Positions 11,734-21,588 of a DNA stretch of 64,000 bases are shown here, piece after piece. This stretch comes from Mycolicibacterium wolinskyi. Lineage in GTDB: Bacteria; Actinomycetota; Actinomycetes; Mycobacteriales; Mycobacteriaceae. The notes under the pieces are model-generated. The model searched no databases and was not told the origin of the DNA. It saw nothing but the letters and a program-made list of their open reading frames with translations. The stretch spans positions 62,001 to 126,000 of the forward strand of contig NZ_LQQA01000008.1 in the NCBI RefSeq assembly GCF_002101965.1, given 5' to 3'. Position 1 is the stretch's first letter; every line of letters begins with the position of its first letter. A program made the translations under genes and the position numbers.

Positions 11734-12537
11734 GTGTCGGACGGCGAACAGGCCAAACCACGACGGCGCCGGGGTCGGCGCCGCGGCCAACGCCGCGCAC
11801 AACGGGCCGCGGGCCCACCGGCCGCGAGTGCCGAGCATCACACCGCGCAGCCCAACGAACCCGCCACCGACCAGAGCCAGAAACCTACGGCCACGCCGAC
11901 GCCGCGGGATCAGTCGAAGCAACGGAAGTCGCGGCCGCGGCGCCCACCGGACCGGTTGCGGACCGTGCACGAGACATCGGCAGGCGGGCTGGTCATCGAT
12001 GGGATCGACGGGCCCAAGGACACCCAGGTGGCGGCGCTGATCGGCCGGGTCGACCGGCGGGGCCGCATGCTGTGGTCGCTGCCCAAGGGGCACATCGAAC
12101 TCGGCGAGACGGCCGAGCAGACCGCGATCCGCGAGGTCGCCGAGGAGACCGGCATCCAGGGCAGCGTGCTGGCCGCGCTCGGCAGCATCGACTACTGGTT
12201 CGTCACCGAGGGCCGCCGGGTGCACAAGACCGTGCATCACTATCTGATGCGATTTCTCGGCGGCGAACTGTCCGACGACGACGTCGAAGTGACCGAAGTC
12301 GCTTGGGTGCCGCTGCGGGAACTGCCGTCACGGCTCGCCTACGCCGACGAGCGCAGGCTGGCCGAGGTGGCCGGCGAGCTGATCGACAAACTGCACACGG
12401 ACGGGCCGGGAGCCCTGCCGCCACTGCCCCGTAGCGCGCCGCGGCGACGCGCCCAGACGCACTCACACACCCGCAATCATCGCCGCGACGAACCCCAGCC
12501 CCGCCGGCGCGCGAACGGATGCGGACAAGGACCGTGA
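11734..12537 (+). CDS. mutT4: NUDIX hydrolase MutT4
   Basis: 267 residues from GTG 11734. The Nudix box occupies residues 119-141: G-x5-E-x7-REVAEETGI, complete with the metal-binding glutamates. An Arg/Gln-rich basic N-terminal tail of about 70 residues ([12 protein letters not shown]) and a basic C-terminal tail flank the domain. Homologue of Rv3908. The substrate of MutT4 is not firmly settled; a house-cleaning or RNA-linked role is inferred. First gene of an apparent operon with the DUF6049 gene and murJ through stop/start overlaps. Confidence 0.88.
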   Translation: MSDGEQAKPRRRRGRRRGQRRAQRAAGPPAASAEHHTAQPNEPATDQSQKPTATPTPRDQSKQRKSRPRRPPDRLRTVHETSAGGLVIDGIDGPKDTQVAALIGRVDRRGRMLWSLPKGHIELGETAEQTAIREVAEETGIQGSVLAALGSIDYWFVTEGRRVHKTVHHYLMRFLGGELSDDDVEVTEVAWVPLRELPSRLAYADERRLAEVAGELIDKLHTDGPGALPPLPRSAPRRRAQTHSHTRNHRRDEPQPRRRANGCGQGP

Positions 12538-14948
12538 CCGCCGCCGCGGCGATGCACCGGTGGCCCTCGACCGTGGCGCGCATAGTGCTGGTCGTGGCGT
12601 TGCTGTCGCTGTTCGTCATGCTGTCGCCGGCTCAGCTCCCGCGCGCCACCGCGGGCGAGCCCGGCGCGACGCCCTTCCTGCAGATCCGCATCGACCGGGT
12701 CACGCCCGAAGTCGTCACGACCACGAGCGAGTCCATCCTCACGGTCAGCGGCGTCGTGCTCAACGTCGGGGACCGCCCGGTGCGCGACGTGGTGATCCGC
12801 ATGGAACATGCGCGGGCCGTCACGTCGTCGACCGAGCTGCGGACCGATCTGACCGGTGACCTCGACCAGTTCGAGCCGGTCGCCGATTTCATCACCGTGG
12901 CGCCCGAGATGCAGCGCGGCCAGACGGTTCCGTTCACGCTGTCCTATCCGCTGCGTGCGTCCGGACAATCGCTGCACATCGACCGGCCCGGGGTATATCC
13001 CGTGCTGGTCAACGTCAACGGCACACCCGACTACGGGGCACCCGCGCGCCTCGACGACGCACGCTTCCTGCTGCCGGTGCTCGGCGTGCCACCGGCCGAT
13101 TCCTCGGCGACGGCGTCGGCCGCGGACACGCTGAACTCGGTGGTGCCACCGGACACATCGAACCCGGTCCGGCTGACCATGTTGTGGCCGCTGGCCGACC
13201 GGCCGAGGCTCGCGGCGGGCGCACCGGGCGGCACCACGCCGGTGCGGCTGATCGACGACGATCTGGCGACATCGCTGGCACCCGGCGGCCGGCTCGACAC
13301 ACTGCTGTCGGCGATCGACTTCGCGACCGGCCCGACCGTGGATCCGTCGGGGCAGGTCCGCAGCGCGCTGTGCCTTGCCGTCGACCCCGATCTACTCGTC
13401 ACGGTCAACGCGATGACCGGCGGCTACGTCGTCAACGAGGGCCCCGACGCCGGGCCGGCCACCCCGACGCGGCCGGGAACCGGTCAGGAAGCGGCCGTGG
13501 GCTGGCTGAACCGCCTGCGCGGCCTGGCTCAGCGCATGTGCGTCGCGCCCACGACCTACGCCCAGGCCGATCTCGCGGCCCTGCACCGCGTCGGTGATGC
13601 GGGCTTGAGCGCCACCGCCACCAACGGGGCAGGCGACATCGTCGACCAGATCCTGGGCGTCACCTCGACGCGCGGCGCGAGCCTGGTCGCCGACGGCCCG
13701 CTCACCGGCCCGGCCGTCGACCTGCTCACCGCACAGGGCCAGACCGTGGCCATCGCGGCCGCACACATCACCGCGCAGGACGCCGCGACCGGCACACCCG
13801 AGACTGCCGACGTGACCCCGGTGCGCTACTCCCCCAGCCTGGTGGCGGCCGGCTTCGATCCGGCGGTCGGTGCCGCGCTGGCCGGTGCGGGTACCGATCC
13901 CGTCACCCCGTCGTATCTGGATCCCTCGCTCGACATCCCGGTCCGGCACGACTCGCAGACCGCGCGGCGCCAGGACGCGCTCGGTGCGCTCATGTGGCGG
14001 GGACTGACACCGGACATCCAGCCGCGGACCCAGATCCTGATGCCTCCGCTCGTGTGGAGCCTGCATCCCGACGACGCGCAGGCGATCCTCACCGCCGTCG
14101 CCACCACGATCCACGCCGGGCTCGCGGTGCCGCGGCCACTCACCGCCGTGATCGCCGACGGCGACGCTGTGCCGGGCATTCCGGTGGAACCCCTGCCGGC
14201 CGAGTCGCTGGGCAACCCGCGCAGCCGTATCGACGACGCGATCACCGGCGGCATCGCCGCGGTCATCGGACGGCTGTGGGGTCTGACGGCGGCGCTGACC
14301 ACCGACGAGCGCACCGGGCTGACCGGCGTGCAGTACACCGCGCCGCTGCGCGAGGACATGCTGCGCGCGTTGAGCCAGTCGGTGCCGCCCGAGGCGCGCA
14401 ACGGTTTGGCACAGCAGCGTCTGGCCACCGTGTCGGGCAGCGTCGACGACATGTTCGGCGCCGTCACGATCGTCAACCCCGGTGGCGCCTACACCCTGGC
14501 CACCGAACGCAGTCCGTTGCCGCTTGCGCTGCGCAACGATCTCCCGGTGCCGGTCCGGGTGCGGCTTCAGGTCGACGCGCCACCCGGCATGACCGTGACG
14601 GACATGGGCGAGATCGTGCTGCCGCCCGGCTATCTGCCGTTGCGGGTGCCGATCGAGGTGCATTTCACCCAGCGCGTCGCGGTCGACGTCGCGCTGCAGA
14701 CCGCCGACGGCATACCACTCGGCGAGCCGGTGCGGTTGTCGGTGCATTCCAACGCCTACGGCAAGCTGCTGTTCTTCATCACGTTGTCGGCGGGCGCGGT
14801 GCTGGTGCTGCTGGCCGGGCGGCGGCTGTGGCACCGTTTCCGCGGCCAGCCCGACCCCGCCGATCTCACGCCTCCCGGTGAACATCCCGATCCCATCGAA
14901 GTGGCGATGGCGTTCAGCCGCGAGGACACGCCGGACGGCCGGCGATGA
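12534..14948 (+). CDS. DUF6049-type exported membrane-anchored protein (Rv3909-like)
   Basis: 804 residues from GTG 12534, whose GTGA overlaps the mutT4 stop; ATG 12519 would add five residues. A signal peptide (about 1-40, ending ATA-GE) is followed by a large extracytoplasmic part and a C-terminal membrane anchor near residues 744-765 with a short basic cytosolic tail. A beta-sandwich with [18 protein letters not shown] near the N-terminus and another before the anchor ([16 protein letters not shown]) are visible. Length and order match Rv3909, essential in M. tuberculosis as I recall. Tight coupling to murJ suggests a role in envelope assembly. Confidence 0.8.
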   Translation: MTAAAAMHRWPSTVARIVLVVALLSLFVMLSPAQLPRATAGEPGATPFLQIRIDRVTPEVVTTTSESILTVSGVVLNVGDRPVRDVVIRMEHARAVTSSTELRTDLTGDLDQFEPVADFITVAPEMQRGQTVPFTLSYPLRASGQSLHIDRPGVYPVLVNVNGTPDYGAPARLDDARFLLPVLGVPPADSSATASAADTLNSVVPPDTSNPVRLTMLWPLADRPRLAAGAPGGTTPVRLIDDDLATSLAPGGRLDTLLSAIDFATGPTVDPSGQVRSALCLAVDPDLLVTVNAMTGGYVVNEGPDAGPATPTRPGTGQEAAVGWLNRLRGLAQRMCVAPTTYAQADLAALHRVGDAGLSATATNGAGDIVDQILGVTSTRGASLVADGPLTGPAVDLLTAQGQTVAIAAAHITAQDAATGTPETADVTPVRYSPSLVAAGFDPAVGAALAGAGTDPVTPSYLDPSLDIPVRHDSQTARRQDALGALMWRGLTPDIQPRTQILMPPLVWSLHPDDAQAILTAVATTIHAGLAVPRPLTAVIADGDAVPGIPVEPLPAESLGNPRSRIDDAITGGIAAVIGRLWGLTAALTTDERTGLTGVQYTAPLREDMLRALSQSVPPEARNGLAQQRLATVSGSVDDMFGAVTIVNPGGAYTLATERSPLPLALRNDLPVPVRVRLQVDAPPGMTVTDMGEIVLPPGYLPLRVPIEVHFTQRVAVDVALQTADGIPLGEPVRLSVHSNAYGKLLFFITLSAGAVLVLLAGRRLWHRFRGQPDPADLTPPGEHPDPIEVAMAFSREDTPDGRR

Positions 14949-17900
14949 CAGCGCCCCACCCACGCGCCGGGCGGCCCGTCACCCCGATGGGCCCTCCCCC
15001 GGCCCACCCCCCTGCCGTCCGACCGGCCGGCCCGCCGCGCATACCGCGGGGCCCGGGTCCGCGGCGCCGGGCCGGGCGGCCCGAACTGTCCGACGCCGCC
15101 GTGGTGTCGCGGTCGTGGGGCATGGCGTTCGCGACCCTGATCTCGCGGATCACCGGGTTCTTCCGCATCGTGCTGCTCGCGGCGATTCTCGGTGCGGCGC
15201 TGTCGAGTGCGTTCTCGGTGGCCAATCAGCTGCCCAACATGGTGGCCGCGCTGGTGCTCGAGGCCACGTTCACCGCGATCTTCGTGCCGGTGCTGGCCCG
15301 GGCCGAGCGCGACGACGCCGATGGCGGAACGGCTTTCATCAGGCGGTTGGTGACGCTCGCGACCGCGGTGCTGCTGGCCGCGACGGTGCTGTCGGTGGCC
15401 TGCGCGCCGCTTCTGGTGCGCGTGATGCTGGGCAGCGACCCCCAGGTCAACAATCCGCTGACCGTGGCGTTCGCCTACCTGCTGCTGCCGCAGGTGTTGT
15501 TCTACGGGCTGACGTCGGTGTTCGGCGCAATCCTCAACACACGCAACGTGTTCGGGCCGCCGGCGTGGGCCCCGGTGCTCAACAACGTCGTCGCCATCGT
15601 CACGCTCGGCCTGTATGTGCTTGTCCCCGGCGAACTCTCGCTCGACCCGGTCGAGATGGGCAACGCCAAACTTCTGGTACTCGGGATCGGCACGACGTTG
15701 GGCGTGGTCGCCCAGACCGCGGTGCTGCTGGTCGCGATCCGCGCCGAACGGGTCAGCCTGCGGCCGCTGTGGGGCTTCGACGACCGGCTCAAGAAGTTCG
15801 GCGGCATGGCCGCCGCGATGGTGCTCTACGTCGTCATCAGCCAGATCGGGCTGATCGTCGGCAACCAGATCGCGAGCTCGGCGGCGGCGTCTGGTCCCGC
15901 GATCTACAACTACACCTGGCTCGTGCTGCAGCTGCCGTTCGGGATGATCGGCGTCACCGTCCTCACGGTCGTGATGCCCCGGCTGAGCCGCAACGCCGCC
16001 GCCAACAACACCCCGGCGGTGCTCGCCGACCTGTCGCTGGCCACCCGCCTCACGATGGTCACGCTGATTCCGATCGTCGCGATGATGACCGTCGGCGGGC
16101 CGGCGATCGGCAGCGCGTTGTTCGCCTACGGGAACTTCGGGGAGGCCGACGCCGGGTACCTCGGCATGGCGATCACGCTGTCGGCCTTCACGCTGATCCC
16201 CTACGCGCTCGTGCTCTTGCAGCTGCGGGTGTTCTACGCGCGCGAACAACCGTGGACGCCGATCATCATCATCGTCGTCATCACCGTCGTGAAGATCGCG
16301 GCATCGATCGCCGCGCCGGCGCTCGCCGACAATCCGGAGATGGTCGCGGGCTACCTGGGCCTGGCGAACGGGCTGGGCTGGGTCGCCGGGGCAATCGTCG
16401 GCCATGTGCTGCTGCGGGCCAACCTGGACCCGCCGGGTGGGCGGCTGATCGGCCTGCCGGTCGTCCGCACCATCCTGGTGACCATCACCGCGTCGTTGAT
16501 CGCCGGCCTGGTGGCGCAGGTGGCCGATCAGCTGCTCGGCCTGGAATCGCTCACCGCGCACTGGGGTGCGGCGGGGTCGCTCCTGCGGCTCGTGGCCCTG
16601 GGCCTGATCATGGTGCCGATCATCGCGGGAGTGCTGATCGCGGCGAAGGTACCCGAGGCGCAATCGGCGCTCGCGGCGGTCCGTCGCCGCTTGGGCAACG
16701 GGCGCGGCGCCCCGGCCGGCCACCCCGAAAAGGTAGCCGTGCAAACTATTCGACGGCCCGTCCAGCCACGGCCGCCCGGTCCCGTCACGTACCCTGATCA
16801 GAGGAATTCTTCTCCCCACCGGTGGCCGCCAACGCCGGCGGCCGGTTGGGGTGGGGCTCCGGCCTCCGTTGCCGGAGCGGGGACTCGGAAAGGATCACCG
16901 GTGACCGACGAATCTGCGGGCGGCCCGGCACTTGAGGGGACCGCGACGACCAAGCTGCCCCGTCCTGCCCCCGATGACTTCCAGCCGGACGTTCCGGCCG
17001 GGGACAATGCGCCGTCCGACGACACCGTGACCATCTCGAACGGCTCGTCTTCGGGCCGACCGCCCGCCGACTACGGCGGCGATCCCACCCGGGAACCGAT
17101 CTCGTTCGCCCCGCCGCGTGAGCCCGCCGTCGAATCGGCCACCGCCGGGGAGGACATGCACCTGATTCCGGGTGCCACCATCGCCGACGGCCGCTACCGG
17201 CTGCTGGTATTCCACGGCGGCCCGCCGAATCTGCAGTTCTGGCAGGCGCTGGACACCGCGCTCGACCGCCAGGTGGCGCTGACCTTCGTCGACCCCGAGG
17301 CCACGATGCCCGACTCCGAGGTGTCCGACATCCTGTCGCGCACACTCAAGCTGAGTCGTATCGACGTGACCGGTATCGCGCGCGTGCTCGATGTGGCCCA
17401 CAGCGGGTCCGGCGGCTTGATCGTCTCCGAGTGGATCCGGGGCGGCTCACTGGCCGAGGTCGCCGACACGTCCCCGTCGCCGATCGGTGGCGCGCGGGCC
17501 ATCCAGTCGCTGGCCGCGGCCGCCGAGGCGGCCCACCGCGCCGGTGTCGCGCTGTCGATCGACCATCCCAGCCGGGTGCGGGTCAGCATCGAGGGCGACG
17601 TCGCGCTGGCGTTCCCGGCCACCCTGCCCGACGCCACGCCCGACGACGACATCCGCGGTATCGGGGCCGCGCTCTACGCACTGCTGGTCAATCGCTGGCC
17701 GCTGCCCGAGACCGGGGCGCGCAGCGGCTTGGAGCCCGCCGCGCTCGACTCCGCCGGCCAGCCCGTCGAGCCCCGCGCGATCGACCGTGACATTCCCTTC
17801 CAGATCTCGGCCGCCGCCGCGCGTGCCGTCCAGCCCGGGGGCGGCATCCGCAGCGCCCCCACTCTGCTGAACCTGCTGCAGCAGGCCACCGCGATCGCCG

Positions 17901-18628
17901 ACCGCACCGAGCTGATCGACTCGGTCGACGAGCAGCAGCCGCCGCCACCGGTGCGCAGCCCGCATGCCGACGATGCCGACGCGCAGGCCCGGCGCAAGAA
18001 GGGCCTCATGGTCGGCCTCGCGGCCGGCGCGGCGATCATCATCGTCGCGCTCGTGGTGATGGCCACGATCCTCAGCCGCATCTTCGGCGATGTCGGCGGC
18101 GGGCTCGACAAGGACGAGCTCGGCCTCAACGCGCCCACCTCGGCCACCGAATCCGAGAACGGCGCCACCGCGACCGGCAGCACCGTGAAACCCGTTCGGG
18201 CAACGGTGTTTTCACCGGAGGGCGAGGCCGACTCGCCGAGTCAGGCCGGGCTCGCGATCGACGGCAGCACCAGCACGATGTGGGCCACCGACACCTACTC
18301 CGACCCGGCCCCGTTCCCCGGTTTCAAGAACGGCGTCGGCCTGTTGCTGCAGTTGCCGCAGCCCACGGTGGTCGGCGAGGTGACCCTCGACATCACGAGT
18401 ACCGGCACGTCGGTGCAGATCCGGTCGGCCGACAGCGCGTCGCCGTCGTCCCTGTCCGACACCACCGAGCTGACCCCGCCGACCCCGCTCAAGCCCGGCT
18501 CCAACACCATCTCGGTGGAGAAGGCCGACGCGACGCAGTACGTGCTGGTGTGGATCTCGACGCTGGGCACCGTCGACGGCAAGAGCCGCAGCGACATCTC
18601 CGAGATCACCGTCAAGGCGGCGTCCTGA
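14945..18628 (+). CDS. murJ: MurJ-like lipid II flippase with pseudokinase and extracellular domain
   Basis: 1227 residues; the ATGA at 14945 overlaps the previous stop. After a Pro-rich cytosolic start come about 14 transmembrane helices of the MVF/MurJ family (about 60-575; SRITGFFRIV, NQLPNM), which move lipid II across the membrane. A long acidic linker leads to a kinase-like domain (about 747-985) with no HRD or DFG motif, so it is a pseudokinase; in M. tuberculosis this domain is phosphorylated by PknB and bound by FhaA. One membrane helix (about 1020-1045) and a discoidin-like outer domain (about 1085-1227, AIDGSTSTMWAT) complete it. Homologue of Rv3910. Confidence 0.93.
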   Translation: MTAPHPRAGRPVTPMGPPPAHPPAVRPAGPPRIPRGPGPRRRAGRPELSDAAVVSRSWGMAFATLISRITGFFRIVLLAAILGAALSSAFSVANQLPNMVAALVLEATFTAIFVPVLARAERDDADGGTAFIRRLVTLATAVLLAATVLSVACAPLLVRVMLGSDPQVNNPLTVAFAYLLLPQVLFYGLTSVFGAILNTRNVFGPPAWAPVLNNVVAIVTLGLYVLVPGELSLDPVEMGNAKLLVLGIGTTLGVVAQTAVLLVAIRAERVSLRPLWGFDDRLKKFGGMAAAMVLYVVISQIGLIVGNQIASSAAASGPAIYNYTWLVLQLPFGMIGVTVLTVVMPRLSRNAAANNTPAVLADLSLATRLTMVTLIPIVAMMTVGGPAIGSALFAYGNFGEADAGYLGMAITLSAFTLIPYALVLLQLRVFYAREQPWTPIIIIVVITVVKIAASIAAPALADNPEMVAGYLGLANGLGWVAGAIVGHVLLRANLDPPGGRLIGLPVVRTILVTITASLIAGLVAQVADQLLGLESLTAHWGAAGSLLRLVALGLIMVPIIAGVLIAAKVPEAQSALAAVRRRLGNGRGAPAGHPEKVAVQTIRRPVQPRPPGPVTYPDQRNSSPHRWPPTPAAGWGGAPASVAGAGTRKGSPVTDESAGGPALEGTATTKLPRPAPDDFQPDVPAGDNAPSDDTVTISNGSSSGRPPADYGGDPTREPISFAPPREPAVESATAGEDMHLIPGATIADGRYRLLVFHGGPPNLQFWQALDTALDRQVALTFVDPEATMPDSEVSDILSRTLKLSRIDVTGIARVLDVAHSGSGGLIVSEWIRGGSLAEVADTSPSPIGGARAIQSLAAAAEAAHRAGVALSIDHPSRVRVSIEGDVALAFPATLPDATPDDDIRGIGAALYALLVNRWPLPETGARSGLEPAALDSAGQPVEPRAIDRDIPFQISAAAARAVQPGGGIRSAPTLLNLLQQATAIADRTELIDSVDEQQPPPPVRSPHADDADAQARRKKGLMVGLAAGAAIIIVALVVMATILSRIFGDVGGGLDKDELGLNAPTSATESENGATATGSTVKPVRATVFSPEGEADSPSQAGLAIDGSTSTMWATDTYSDPAPFPGFKNGVGLLLQLPQPTVVGEVTLDITSTGTSVQIRSADSASPSSLSDTTELTPPTPLKPGSNTISVEKADATQYVLVWISTLGTVDGKSRSDISEITVKAAS

Positions 18629-18678
18629 CGGTTCATCCCCAGCCGCGCGGCGCCTCTGAGCAGGCGTGACGACCGTCG

Positions 18679-18694
18679 GGACAAACAAGTGTCC
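18679..18694. promoter_or_regulatory. inverted repeat upstream of sigM
   Basis: GGACA and TGTCC face each other with a 6-base spacer about 35 bases before the sigM start, and a second GGTCCC follows at 18701. It could be an operator or an alternative-sigma -35 region; there is no direct evidence for either. Confidence 0.25.
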
Positions 18695-18727
18695 GAAGTG
18701 GGTCCCGGCACCGTTTAGGTTCGGCAT

Positions 18728-19363
18728 GTGGGAAGGTTCGGGGGAGCCAGCGAGTTTGCGGGGCCGGTTAATGGCCGCTCCGATGCCGAGTTGCTCGCCG
18801 CCCACGTTGCCGGGGATCGCTACGCCTTCGAGGAGCTGGTGCTGCGGCATCATCGGCAGCTGCGCCGGCTGGCGTACCTGACGAGCCGCCACCACGACGA
18901 TGCCGACGATGCCGTGCAAGACGCGCTGCTGTCGGCGCACCGCACCGCGGCGTCGTTCCGGTTCGACTCATCGGTGAGCAGCTGGCTGTACCGCATCGTG
19001 GTCAACGCGTGCCTGGACCGGTTGCGCCGGGCGAAGACGCAACCCGGCGCGCCGAGTCGTGACGAGCTCGGCGAACTCGACCATGTCCGCGACCCGGCCG
19101 GCGACCCCGCCCACCGCGTCGACACCGCCATCGTCGTCGAACGGGCCCTGCTGCAGTTGCCGGTCGAACAGCGTGCCGCCGTCGTCGCGGTCGACATGCA
19201 GGGCTATTCGGTGGCCGAGACCGCGCGGCTGCTCGGCGTCGCGGAAGGGACGGTCAAGAGCCGCTGCGCCCGTGCACGCGCCAAACTGGCTCGATCGCTC
19301 CAGTATTTTGAGGGCGATGAACGGCAGCCCGCACCCAGTGCCGTCCGACGGGCTCACCCCTGA
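18728..19363 (+). CDS. sigM: ECF sigma factor SigM
   Basis: 211 residues from GTG 18728. Region 2 is seen as AFEELVLRHHRQLRRLAY plus DADDAVQDALLSAHR and the WLYRIVVNACLDRLRR block (2.3-2.4). Region 4 has LPVEQRAAVVAVDMQGYSVAETARLLGVAEGTVKSR. No extra SnoaL-like domain, so it is a plain ECF factor. Homologue of Rv3911. M. tuberculosis SigM controls several esx genes, which makes its presence 20 kb from an ESX locus worth noting. The anti-sigma gene begins inside its last 47 bases. A TTTAGG box at about 18714 may be its own -10. Confidence 0.92.
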   Translation: MGRFGGASEFAGPVNGRSDAELLAAHVAGDRYAFEELVLRHHRQLRRLAYLTSRHHDDADDAVQDALLSAHRTAASFRFDSSVSSWLYRIVVNACLDRLRRAKTQPGAPSRDELGELDHVRDPAGDPAHRVDTAIVVERALLQLPVEQRAAVVAVDMQGYSVAETARLLGVAEGTVKSRCARARAKLARSLQYFEGDERQPAPSAVRRAHP

Positions 19364-20039
19364 CCTGTTGGCCGAGCTGCAAGCCGGGCTGCTCGACGAC
19401 GCGACCGCGGCCCGCGTGCGCCAACAGGTACGCAGCGATCCCGACGCCGCGGCGACGCTGGCCGCACTCGACCGCGTCCGGCGCGACGTGGCCGCGCTCG
19501 GCACCGACGAGGCTTCGGCCCCGGCCGTCCCGCCTGACGTGAGCGCTCGCATGATCGCGGCGCTGCGGGCGGCCGACGGACGAGCCGAAAGCGACCGGTC
19601 GCGCGGCCGGTGGCGACGGATCGGCGCGATCACCGGCTGCTGTGCGGCGTTGCTCGGGGCCGGGGTGGGGGCCGTCACGCTGACGCAGACGTCCGATACC
19701 GCCGACTCGTCCCCCACCAGCCTCGGCCGGATGACCGTGGCGCCGCCACCGGCAGACATCGGGCTCTCGGAACCGGAGATCCTCGGCCTGTTGTCCGCCC
19801 CGCCCGACCTCGGGCCGCTGGCCGATCCGCAACGCCGGGCACAATGCCTGTCCGCGCTCGGCTACCCGTCCGGAGTCCGGGTGCTCGGTGCGCGTCCACA
19901 TGCGGTGACCGGCCGCCCCGGCGTGCTGGTCCTGTTGCCCGCCGACACCCCGAACGCGATCGTGGGGCTCGTCGTGACACCCGACTGCGACGCCGCTCAC
20001 CCCGAGCTGCTGGCCGACACCGTGGTCAAACGACCCTGA
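19317..20039 (+). CDS. rsmA: anti-sigma-M factor RsmA
   Basis: 240 residues from ATG 19317, preceded by GAGGGCG. The N-terminal cytosolic part (about 1-95; LTPDLLAELQAGLLDDATAARVRQQV) resembles anti-sigma domains; it lacks a clear HxxxCxxC zinc motif. One transmembrane helix lies at about 101-121, then an exported domain of about 115 residues with two Cys (QCLSALGYP and TPDCDA). It overlaps sigM by 47 bases, so translation is coupled, as expected for a sigma/anti-sigma pair. Homologue of Rv3912. Confidence 0.85.
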   Translation: MNGSPHPVPSDGLTPDLLAELQAGLLDDATAARVRQQVRSDPDAAATLAALDRVRRDVAALGTDEASAPAVPPDVSARMIAALRAADGRAESDRSRGRWRRIGAITGCCAALLGAGVGAVTLTQTSDTADSSPTSLGRMTVAPPPADIGLSEPEILGLLSAPPDLGPLADPQRRAQCLSALGYPSGVRVLGARPHAVTGRPGVLVLLPADTPNAIVGLVVTPDCDAAHPELLADTVVKRP

Positions 20040-20069
20040 TCGGTTCCTGGCCGTCCCACGACGCCCTGC

Positions 20070-20096
20070 GGGAACACCTCGGCATAGGCTGGTGTT
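20070..20096 (+). promoter_or_regulatory. SigH-type promoter of trxB
   Basis: GGGAAC at 20070-20075 and GTT at 20094-20096 are separated by 18 bases, fitting the mycobacterial SigH consensus (GGAAC, 17-19 bases, GTT). In M. tuberculosis trxB2-trxC is a known SigH target under oxidative and heat stress. The leader to the trxB start is about 55 bases. Confidence 0.6.
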
Positions 20097-20156
20097 GCTA
20101 CCCGTGCTGACAGTGCTCCTCACGTACGGCGAGAACGCTCCGGCAGAAAGGCCCTC

Positions 20157-21092
20157 ATGTCCACCACTCCGACGGTTCACGACGTCATCATCATCGGGTC
20201 CGGTCCGGCCGGTTACACCGCAGCCGTCTACGCGGCCCGGGCTCAGCTCAAGCCGCTGGTTTTCGAGGGCACTCAGTTCGGCGGGGCACTGATGACGACC
20301 ACCGAGGTGGAGAACTACCCCGGCTTCCGTGAGGGCATCACCGGGCCGGAATTGATGGACGAGATGCGTGAGCAGGCGCTGCGCTTCGGTGCCGATCTGC
20401 GCATGGAAGACGTCGACGCCGTGCAGTTGGAGGGGCCCGTCAAGACGGTCACCGTCGGCGATGAGACTCACCAGGCGCGTGCCGTCATCCTGGCGATGGG
20501 CGCGGCGGCGCGCCATCTGGGCGTGCCCGGCGAGGAGGCGCTGCTCGGCATGGGCGTGAGCACCTGTGCCACCTGTGACGGTTTCTTCTTCCGCGACGAG
20601 GACATCGTCGTGGTCGGTGGTGGTGACTCCGCGATGGAGGAAGCCACCTTCCTGACCCGGTTCGCCCGCAGCGTCACGCTGATCCACCGCCGCGACGAGT
20701 TCCGCGCATCCAAGATCATGCTCGAACGCGCCCGCGCCAACGAGAAGATCACGTGCCTGACCAACACCGAGATCACCGAGATCGAGGGAGATCCGAAGGT
20801 CACCGGCGTGCGACTGCGCGACACCGTCACCGGTGAGGAGTCCAAGCTCGCCGTGACCGGGGTGTTCGTGGCCATCGGCCACGATCCGCGCTCGGAGCTG
20901 GTGCGCGGTCAGGTCGAGCTCGACGACGAGGGTTACGTCAAGGTCGCCGGGCGCAGCACCTACACGTCGCTCGAGGGTGTGTTCGCCGCAGGCGATCTCG
21001 TCGACCACACCTACCGCCAAGCCATCACCGCGGCGGGCAGCGGATGCTCGGCATCGATCGACGCCGAGCGATGGCTCGCCGAAAACGCTTGA
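20157..21092 (+). CDS. trxB: thioredoxin reductase
   Basis: NADPH-dependent FAD enzyme that reduces thioredoxin. 311 residues from ATG 20157 with AGAAAGG upstream. FAD-binding [15 protein letters not shown] at the N-terminus, redox pair Cys137-A-T-Cys140, NADPH-binding [10 protein letters not shown], and FAD-binding FAAGDLVD near the C-terminus are all intact. Low-molecular-weight TrxB type. Homologue of Rv3913 (trxB2). trxC follows after 33 bases in the same operon. Confidence 0.96.
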   Translation: MSTTPTVHDVIIIGSGPAGYTAAVYAARAQLKPLVFEGTQFGGALMTTTEVENYPGFREGITGPELMDEMREQALRFGADLRMEDVDAVQLEGPVKTVTVGDETHQARAVILAMGAAARHLGVPGEEALLGMGVSTCATCDGFFFRDEDIVVVGGGDSAMEEATFLTRFARSVTLIHRRDEFRASKIMLERARANEKITCLTNTEITEIEGDPKVTGVRLRDTVTGEESKLAVTGVFVAIGHDPRSELVRGQVELDDEGYVKVAGRSTYTSLEGVFAAGDLVDHTYRQAITAAGSGCSASIDAERWLAENA

Positions 21093-21125
21093 TCCCCAAC
21101 AGTTTCGAATGACAGGAGAGGCAAT

Positions 21126-21458
21126 ATGAGCCAGGACAGCGCCACCGTGGCGGTCACCGACGATTCGTTCTCCGCCGACGTGCTGACCAGCAGCAAGCCG
21201 GTACTGGTGGATTTCTGGGCCACCTGGTGCGGACCATGCAAGATGGTCGCCCCGGTGCTGGAGGAAATCGCCTCCGAGAAGGCCGATCAGCTCACTGTCG
21301 CCAAGATCGACGTGGACGCCAACCCCGCGACCGCGCGTGACTTCCAGGTGGTCTCGATCCCGACCATGATCCTGTTCAAGGACGGTGCCCCGGTCAAGCG
21401 CATCGTCGGCGCAAAAGGCAAGGCTGCGCTGCTGCGCGAGCTTTCCGACGCCCTCTGA
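21126..21458 (+). CDS. trxC: thioredoxin
   Basis: 110 residues with the classical active site WCGPC (Cys35, Cys38) and cis-Pro loop SIPT. Strong ribosome-binding site AGGAGAGG just upstream. Small cytosolic dithiol protein reduced by TrxB; supplies electrons to peroxidases, methionine sulfoxide reductase and other targets. Homologue of Rv3914. Confidence 0.96.
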   Translation: MSQDSATVAVTDDSFSADVLTSSKPVLVDFWATWCGPCKMVAPVLEEIASEKADQLTVAKIDVDANPATARDFQVVSIPTMILFKDGAPVKRIVGAKGKAALLRELSDAL

Positions 21459-21588
21459 TCACTCGGTTAGAGCACGGTTAGACCCGCGCCCGCACCGCCT
21501 GGCGTTTTCCGGAATCGGGTCGAAATCTGAGACAATGCTGCCTAGCTAGTCCGGCAGATTGCCGCAAACCAGCCTGGAGGGGCCCCGT

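Noticed and set aside
14756..16819. 687-codon minus-strand frame opposite murJ
   Set aside because: Arg/Asp/Gln/His-rich shadow frame typical for high-GC antisense strands.
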